Below, piece after piece: positions 15,401 to 17,209 of a stretch of DNA of 17,209 nt. The stretch is from Candidatus Helarchaeota archaeon (GTDB taxonomy: Archaea > Asgardarchaeota > Lokiarchaeia > Helarchaeales > HEL-GB-A): the NCBI GenBank assembly GCA_013375455.1, contig JABXJT010000053.1:1-17209 (forward strand). The letters are read 5' to 3'. Both the position numbers and the translations under genes were made by a program. Each line of letters opens with the position of its first letter. The first letter of the stretch is position 1. A model generated the notes under the pieces. That model was not told where the DNA came from and did no database searches. It worked only from the letters and a program-made list of their open reading frames with translations.

Positions 15401-17209
15401 CAATTCAACTTTAGCGTGGTTTATGTGGATCAAGATAACAACGCGCCTGCCTTCGTTAATGTCTTGATCAACGGCACGCCATACCCGACGGTGCAGCAAG
15501 ATCCCTCCGACCTGAATTACATGGATGGGTGCCTTTACCAATACCTGACCTTTCTCACCCCCGGAACGTACAATTATTCCTTCGAGTGTAATGATAGTTT
15601 ATATTACAATGCGACCCCTACGTACGTGGGCCTGGTGGTAACTGAAACCAACAATTTCGCACCATTTTTAACTTCAGGTTCGGTGGCGCCTCCCACGGGC
15701 GATGATTCGACCCAATTCAATTTTAGCGTGGTTTATGTGGATCAAGATAACAACGCGCCTGCTTTCATCAACACGTTGATCAACGGCACGCCGTACCCGA
15801 TGGTGCAGCAGGATCCCTCCGACCTGAATTACATGGATGGGTGCCTTTATCAGTATCTAACTTATCTTGCGGTAGGAGTCTATGACTACTCCTTCGAGTG
15901 CAACGATAGCATCTATTACAATGCGACCCCTACGTACGTGGGTCTCGTGGTGACTGAAACCAACGATTTCGCACCATCTTTGACTTCAGGTTCGGTGGCG
16001 CCTCCCACGGGTGATGATTCGACCCAATTCAATTTTAGCGTGGTTTATGTGGATCAAGATAACAACGCGCCTGCCTTCGTTAATGTCTTGATCAATGGGA
16101 CGCCGTACCCGATGGTGCAGCAGGATCCCTCCGACCTGAATTACATGGATGGGTGTCTTTATCAGTATCTAACTTATCTTGCGGTAGGAGTCTATGACTA
16201 CTCCTTCGAGTGCAATGATAGCATCTATTACAATGCGACCCCTACGTACGTGGATCTGGTGGTGACTGAAACCAACAATTTCGCACCATCTTTGACTTCA
16301 GGTTCGGTGGCGCCTCCCACGGGTGATGATTCGACCCAATTCAACTTTAGCGTGGTTTATGTGGATCAAGATAACAACGCGCCTGCCTTCGTTAATGGCT
16401 TGATCAATGGCACGCCGTACCCGATGGTGCAGCAGGATCCCTCCGACCTGAATTACGCGGATGGGTGCCTTTACCAATACCTGACCTTTCTCACCCCTGG
16501 TACGTACAATTATTCCTTTGAGTGTAATGATAGTTTATATTACAATGCGACCCCTACGTACGTGGGCCTGGTGGTGACCGAGACCAACGATTTCCCACCA
16601 TCTTTGACCTCGGGTTCGGTGGCACCTCCCACGGGCGACGATTCGACCCAATTCAATTTTAGCGTGATTTATGTGGATCAAGATAACAACGCGCCTGCTT
16701 TCATCAACACGTTGATCAACGGCACGCCGTACCCGATGGTGCAGCAGGATCCCTCCGACCTGAATTACATGGATGGGTGCCTTTATCAGTACCTGACCTT
16801 TCTCACCCCCGGAACTTACAATTATTCCTTCGAGTGCAACGATAGCATCTATTATAATGCAACCCCTACGTACGTGGGCCTGGTGGTGACCGAAACCAAC
16901 GATTTCGCCCCATCTTTGACCTCGGGTTCGGTGGCACCTCCCACGGGCGACGATTCGACCCAATTCAATTTTAGCGTGATTTATGTGGATCAAGATAACA
17001 ATGCGCCTGCCTTCGTTAATGTCTTGATTAATGGCACGCCGTACCCGATGGTGCAGCAGGATCCCTCCGACCTGAATTACATGGATGGGTGCCTTTACCA
17101 ATACCTGACCTTTCTCACCCCCGGAACGTACAATTATTCCTTCGAGTGCAATGATAGCTTGTATTACAACTCGACAGCGACTGTCGTGGGTTTAGTTGTA
17201 AGTGAATCA
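6410..17209 (+). CDS. Giant secreted subtilase (S8) with multidomain repeat stalk, 3' end missing
   Basis: Exported serine protease, 3600 codons open with no stop; I followed the frame line by line to the window edge. Parts: signal peptide (1-23); an Asp/Asn-rich DQNCNGINDKFED loop (82-94) like calcium loops; I9-type propeptide (about 138-212); S8 catalytic domain (about 225-687) with VIDTGID (Asp243), DDHGHGSHCAG (His285), AAGNDGG (Asn514) and LGTSMATP (Ser605), so the triad is complete. A beta-rich insert of about 125-140 residues (298-436) lies between the His motif and GVAPD. A PPC-like domain follows (about 690-800). The stalk is A1-B1-C1-D1-D2-E-A2-B2-C2-A3-B3-F-G1-A4-B4-LTD-G2-A5 to A11, where A, B and D are Ig-like units of about 100 aa, E is NIDO-like (1385-1563), F is MAM/jelly-roll-like (2147-2303) and G is Fn3-like. 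Dense N-glycosylation sequons fit a surface location. The missing end may carry a membrane or S-layer anchor. Targets are unknown. Confidence 0.93.
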   Translation, partial: MKKCKTILLMLMLVFLFLIPTLNSIDYSLKKKDSEIPQNSSYNSPNFDQIGVPSIFPEFSFNTSVFDQSNISKWKEITSPVDQNCNGINDKFEDKLSLVSEFGFFEANAFKDNLSLSEQDLINGFFGDNKQNSERISYDHIPVIINFPEGDFNPISSLFESLGGSVKSTYKAAINGFAGAIDYDGLNQFCDILLRENIPFLIEEDGIYKANLYYATRNMNLRPYVWNTLGYTGDEFSSTAVIDTGIDDSHDFFTPGYSDGNFNYKIVGWNDVVNGLAFPYDDHGHGSHCAGIATGEGVPVLDEYERTVSTYSLGFRNYYFYEGIINIKAARFNVTEPGIIDIRCEFNDSTPVDEVHCWAYLYHNETIVDSHIVMTPIWEHTLSYTVTENSLGDYSLRISLDMVDNDGWDVDNVILRFKGEIHWPFHPPLLNSGDPWKGVAPDTHLVGVKVLDSEGSGWVSDILNGLDWIITNRFLYNITTISMSLGGAPGDVSMIEAANNAVEKGLVTVVAAGNDGGKQNTIGSPGDADNVITVAAMSNADQVTDYSSSGGNIQTGTTIKPDIMAPGGSFYNFSIFSTDTNDNDASGEFPTDSFFNDMHPMLGTSMATPAVAGAANLLIDAMGGHQNWNYTALESKRVKALLLMTATETYPLTRELDTSFSPLLNRGGKDTHEGYGRLNIDAALEAYTQEIVQGSNKQAWLSSSLVNPFNKHALGCYVNLISGENYNFYLETPEGADFDLHLYSNTPNLIGEPIMVASSNSSQLGMEESITFTPTKSGRYYLIAKAISGEGYANISYKRNIFAPTLINGAVLPLSGNQLTLFNFSVIYSDQDDNSPSIVNVLINGTIYPMEKQNRYDINYRDGCIYQLSIYLQPGLYNYSFECNDGIFYNLTDTYFGLNVVEILNLNAPILRDGQVTPSRGYTGTTTFLFAINYIDADNNAPEYINITINSMNYSMHKQDPLDTNYKDGCRYVFNTVLNEIGTYTYYFNCSDGIFTVNVGPFIGPSVNESSLFNGMYINYIHKMLFGDYPARFDYHQTSESRFHVVWNSYRASWDVDVQTRIITNTEGDGFGNYVHTPLWILKDTELGDLVPIGVIGYRDGDHLFNVSNELIYHSPEGPLEVWVLEDLTTPGVAWYEKSSGILLKGNFYYFEPYGNNIFYSFDFLDSNIEFIYVNSYLIQGAVEPTTGSSSISYNFTVNYINLVNTPPTSIQVIIDSISYDMSPVNPLDTNYGDGVMFQYTNNSITVGNHEFYFVAMGGGQVLRYPYPDDEKLEFKVLSYEFSKLFDGMVSPLIGDETTNYKFSVIYQDTLNNTPSWVRVYLDGIPYSMIKDPLDYNFSDGVEYYYQNSSMAISSHNFYFEAFNTTHTLRYPDVGVLFGPHLLKNYTMIPNYTYNWIDATLGIRCSMDGQSSDNQRFSLPFTFKFYNESFDQIYVYTSGCVSFIDNYISKNYLLPCYLYPYLIAPYWDRLEASSPCNIFVRNLTSPNRVVIEWQDYYTVYNDLVGTFEIILYESGSIIFNYDYLDYATGYTCGLNFGLDPHYYNIYTNLTTLTNDFSILFIPQVNYYAPNLTLGSVIPTSGDQSTQFNFSVVYTDQDDNAPSEINVLINGTQYPMVKQDLSDFNYTDGCLYQYLTYLQPGIYNYSFECCDEKFFNSTETYTSLSVADFTVNTPVLSGGQVNPDPGYKSKTMFVFTLNYTHADNKAPVYVNITINSTIYSMVKQNLLDANYMDGCIYTFSTMLDELGEYFYYLNCSDGYSTAKLGPFIGPFVKKLPLFEGMYINHIYTYDGSSGGPSRFEYFETSGDLFLMTWNWWGFPVSWTENIYTRIISNDYNYIFDPDSHTPVWIFTDITLGESFPIGIVYESEHIFQVSDELVYFLPGFGPLEVWVLEDLTTPGVAWYEKSTGILLNGTFYDSGGFYTFDFVDTNVEFAYQSSSFAPELTSGFVMPLTGDQNTQFTFSVVYTDQDNNPPMYINILINGTPYPMVKQNPTDLNYIDGCTYQYLTYLSPGDYNYSFECNDSVFINSTPTYGLVVDEANSVALQLLNPEVSPRIEGNSSLFNFTVWYFDNDNNFPIYINITINTTTYAMLPVDPLDDDVTDGAQYYFTTLLDFGYYQFQINSSDGLFTNSTGWLTGPEVNPFLTVFKDDFENDLSKWEIITGLWHLTDTNSSWLNPCHSPNHSMWFGLESIGTYDTGSRAMGDLISIPIDLSAISQANLEFYHWREGEPFHDFSYVYISTDGASWDLLNQTDEDISLWEKVTFNISGYCGNNSVRIRFNFDTFDSLYNFYRGWLVDDVLIYSLGDISSNLFLPENNSNIVSGWTDFIWYSLDLIAGPVNYTLQISNISDFSNIIYELENINEKPDNTSVSILIDFPIDRYYWRVRPSFGPFNGNWSNYFMFNLIAYDFAPNLISGSVIPSTGDQFTEFNFSVIYKDQDNNPPININVILNGTPYPMVKQDPSDLNYADGCLYQYLTSLSPGVYSYSFECNDSVYYNSTSIYGLIVNKANIFAPQLLNPQLSPKWGVNSTLFNYSIWYFDADNNFPIYINITINFTTYVMQPVDPLDDNVTDGAQYYLTTLLDFGYYQFQINCSDGLFTTSTGWLTGPDVDPFYGSIVINEISAGSDYIELYNYGPDRNMTGWTIQIYDRNSLYKIYSFPTGWVFYEHYVVVLRENAGTDTDNILYTGWNIPWVSSGIAIGLFDNTGAHIDWFQTSDFSGSKPSDVEWEQDISLILNNNYAYRTSDVDTDRASNWIVAASGSEGLLNPGQTGKALNLLSPPNGSSQFIGWIKFIWASLELPFGSVNYTLQISNVSDFTNIIYETGIIHELPGNTSISILIDYPLSLYYWRVRPSFGSFDGNWSDYFIFNLLANDFAPSLTSGSVTPPTGDDSTQFNFSVVYVDQDNSPPIFINILINGTPYSMVQQDPSDLNYMDGCLYQYLTFLIPGTYNYSFECNDSLYYNATPTYVGLVVTRTNNFAPSLTSGSVAPPTGDDSTQFNFSVVYVDQDNNAPAFVNVLINGTPYPTVQQDPSDLNYMDGCLYQYLTFLTPGTYNYSFECNDSLYYNATPTYVGLVVTETNNFAPFLTSGSVAPPTGDDSTQFNFSVVYVDQDNNAPAFINTLINGTPYPMVQQDPSDLNYMDGCLYQYLTYLAVGVYDYSFECNDSIYYNATPTYVGLVVTETNDFAPSLTSGSVAPPTGDDSTQFNFSVVYVDQDNNAPAFVNVLINGTPYPMVQQDPSDLNYMDGCLYQYLTYLAVGVYDYSFECNDSIYYNATPTYVDLVVTETNNFAPSLTSGSVAPPTGDDSTQFNFSVVYVDQDNNAPAFVNGLINGTPYPMVQQDPSDLNYADGCLYQYLTFLTPGTYNYSFECNDSLYYNATPTYVGLVVTETNDFPPSLTSGSVAPPTGDDSTQFNFSVIYVDQDNNAPAFINTLINGTPYPMVQQDPSDLNYMDGCLYQYLTFLTPGTYNYSFECNDSIYYNATPTYVGLVVTETNDFAPSLTSGSVAPPTGDDSTQFNFSVIYVDQDNNAPAFVNVLINGTPYPMVQQDPSDLNYMDGCLYQYLTFLTPGTYNYSFECNDSLYYNSTATVVGLVVSES
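8813..9442 (+). repeat. A1-B1 Ig-like pair
   Basis: First A unit (FAPTLINGAVLP, a SDQDDN loop, LINGTIYPM, DGCIYQL, FECNDG) followed by the first B unit (NAPILRDGQVTP, a DADNNAP loop, DGCRYVF, FNCSDG). Both share the order of a Gly-rich first strand, an acidic DxDN loop, an Asn-Gly hairpin and two Cys, so B is a diverged copy of A. This is the most AT-rich A copy. Confidence 0.85.
9443..9934 (+). repeat. Duplicated domain C1
   Basis: About 160 residues, first of two copies (with C2). Shared features: LFxGMYIN at the start, a central VWVLEDLTTPGVAWYEK stretch, then SxGILL and a final FDF-D-N-EF strand pair. The fold is not recognised with confidence; it reads as all-beta. It directly follows an A-B pair, as C2 does. 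Confidence 0.8.
9938..10549 (+). repeat. D1 and D2 diverged Ig-like units
   Basis: Two adjacent units related to A/B by the strand order, a proline loop (NTPPTSIQV, NTPSWVRV), a Y(D/S)M hairpin and PLDxNxxDG. Both lack the two cysteines found in A, with DGV where A has DGC. They end in LRYPYPDD and LRYPDVG respectively, which ties them to each other. Confidence 0.7.
10562..11098 (+). other. NIDO-like beta domain E (within the protease)
   Basis: A region of about 179 residues with RFSLPFTFKFYNESFDQIYV, a TSGCVSF strand, APYWDRL, VVIEWQDYYT and FEIILYESGSIIFNY. This order (smooth FxFY entry, 'SxGxxSF', 'PYWDxL', 'GxIxFxY') is that of NIDO-like modules in extracellular archaeal and animal proteins. 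It occurs once in the window. Confidence 0.6.
11108..11731 (+). repeat. A2-B2 Ig-like pair
   Basis: The A2 unit (APNLTLGSVIP, YTDQDDNAP, LINGTQYPMVKQ, DGCLYQYLTYL, SFECCDE) and the B2 unit (NTPVLSGGQVNP, HADNKAP, DGCIYTF, LNCSDG, GPFIGP). A2 carries an extra Cys next to the usual one (ECC). The pair precedes C2 exactly as A1-B1 precedes C1. Confidence 0.85.
11735..12214 (+). repeat. Duplicated domain C2
   Basis: Second copy of the 160-aa domain. Overall it is diverged from C1, but it contains a 59-bp stretch (12065-12123) that differs from 9767-9825 by a single base. Confidence 0.8.
12224..12834 (+). repeat. A3-B3 Ig-like pair
   Basis: A3 has FAPELTSGFVMP and the usual DGC and FEC cysteines. 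B3 has lost both (DGAQYYF, INSSDG) and ends in GWLTGPEVNP. B3 is much closer in DNA to B4 than to B1 or B2. Confidence 0.85.
12848..13318 (+). other. MAM/jelly-roll-like domain F (within the protease)
   Basis: Starts KDDFENDLSKWE, then WHLT, SMWFG, ISIPIDLS, LEFYHWRE, VYISTDGASWDLL, a WEKVTFNISGY strand and GWLVDDVLIY at the end. This is the layout of MAM-like or immune-inhibitor-A-like jelly rolls found after secreted peptidases, often with calcium or sugar binding. One copy. Confidence 0.65.
13319..13630 (+). repeat. Fn3-like domain G1
   Basis: About 104 residues with LFLPENNS, DFIWYSLDL, VNYTLQIS, a loop, SVSILIDFP and YYWRVRPSFG before NWSNYF. This is the pattern of Fn3-like domains that frame a 'YYWRVR' strand. 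The partner copy is G2; both are followed at once by an A unit. Confidence 0.75.
13634..14248 (+). repeat. A4-B4 Ig-like pair
   Basis: A4 (FAPNLISGSVIPSTGD, KDQDNNPP, DGCLYQYLTSL) is intermediate in sequence between the dispersed A copies and the tandem array. B4 (FAPQLLNPQLSP, DGAQYYL, INCSDG, GWLTGPDVDP) keeps one Cys and is a recent duplicate of B3. Confidence 0.85.
14249..14725 (+). other. Lamin-tail-like domain (LTD) within the protease
   Basis: YGSIVINEISAGSDYIELYN, then TGWTIQIYD, a central hydrophobic VVVLRENA strand, AIGLFDNTGAHIDWF and a final ASNWIVAASGSEG. This is the LTD pattern (IxINEI...DxIELYN, then a GWxI strand) known from bacterial and archaeal secreted nucleases and proteases and from nuclear lamins. 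Family assignment rests on motif order. Confidence 0.75.
14732..15025 (+). repeat. Fn3-like domain G2
   Basis: Second copy of G1: VNYTLQIS, SISILIDYP, YYWRVRPSFG and NWSDYF. DNA around the VNYTLQIS segment is still closely similar to G1 (13426-13485), so the copies are fairly recent. Confidence 0.75.
15032..17209 (+). repeat. Tandem array of seven 312-bp A units (A5-A11)
   Basis: In-frame tandem repeats starting at 15032, 15344, 15656, 15968, 16280, 16592 and 16904, an exact 312-bp (104-aa) period; the last lacks about 7 nt at the window edge. Each unit runs from FAPSLTSGSVAPPTGDDSTQ through YVDQDNNAP, LINGTPYPMVQQ, MDGCLYQYL, YSFECNDS, YYNATPTY to GLVVTETN. A6 to A11 are nearly identical; A5 differs in its first half and A11 in its last 15 residues (NSTATVVG), as expected at array borders. 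Each has two Cys and about five N-x-S/T sequons. Codon third positions are much more G/C than in the preceding stalk. The acidic DQDNN loop may bind calcium (inference). Confidence 0.95.

Noticed and set aside
16535..17101. Long minus-strand ORF with an internally repeated protein
   Set aside because: It is the antisense of the tandem array. The repetition and lack of stops follow from the GC-rich 312-bp units, and the plus frame is continuous with the protease.
15032..17209. CRISPR array
   Set aside because: The repeats are 312 bp, in frame, and form a protein domain; there are no short repeats with unique spacers.
1..17209. Insertion sequence or transposon as the source of the repeats
   Set aside because: No transposase, terminal inverted repeats or target duplications were seen; duplications respect protein domain borders and frame.
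1..17209. tRNA or rRNA genes
   Set aside because: No cloverleaf-like segment or conserved rRNA stretch was noticed in the two intergenic regions or elsewhere.

Overview
The window looks like a piece of an AT-rich archaeal chromosome, most likely an Asgard (Promethearchaeota) or similar lineage. The reasons are TTG starts preceded by Shine-Dalgarno-like GGAG motifs, TATA-like AT-rich promoters, very large exported beta-sandwich proteins dense in N-glycosylation sequons, and a protein joining winged-helix units to a possible adaptor-appendage-like C-terminus. The lineage is an inference from protein style; no rRNA or tRNA is present to fix it.

Left part (1-2282, minus strand): a PaaI-like hotdog thioesterase lies upstream of a copper-type P1B ATPase (CopA) whose C-terminus runs off the left edge. 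A 338-bp divergent intergenic region (2283-2620) holds two adjacent perfect palindromes and a spaced direct repeat, and separates these genes from the rightward genes.

Right part (2621-17209, plus strand): three co-directional genes with short gaps (32 and 67 nt). The first is a 774-aa single-pass surface protein with Ig-like and concanavalin/LamG-like ectodomains and a short charged cytoplasmic tail. The second is a 454-aa cytoplasmic protein with three predicted winged-helix units and a two-part C-terminal domain. The third is a giant exported subtilase that is open for exactly 3600 codons and still has no stop at the window edge.

The subtilase gene is the main object of interest. After signal peptide, propeptide, catalytic domain (D243, H285, N514, S605) and a PPC-like domain comes a mosaic stalk of about 2800 residues. 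Two related ~104-residue Ig-like units, A and B, occur four times as an A-B pair, and each time a different 'plug-in' follows: a duplicated 160-aa domain (twice), a MAM/jelly-roll-like domain plus an Fn3-like domain, and a lamin-tail-like domain plus an Fn3-like domain. The stalk then passes into seven tandem A units with an exact 312-bp period. These are nearly identical, GC-richer than the rest, and show block-wise sharing of variants that suggests ongoing recombination. A working model (inference) is a cell-surface protease/adhesin and a surface receptor, encoded with a cytoplasmic protein that could link the receptor tail to transcription or to membrane machinery.
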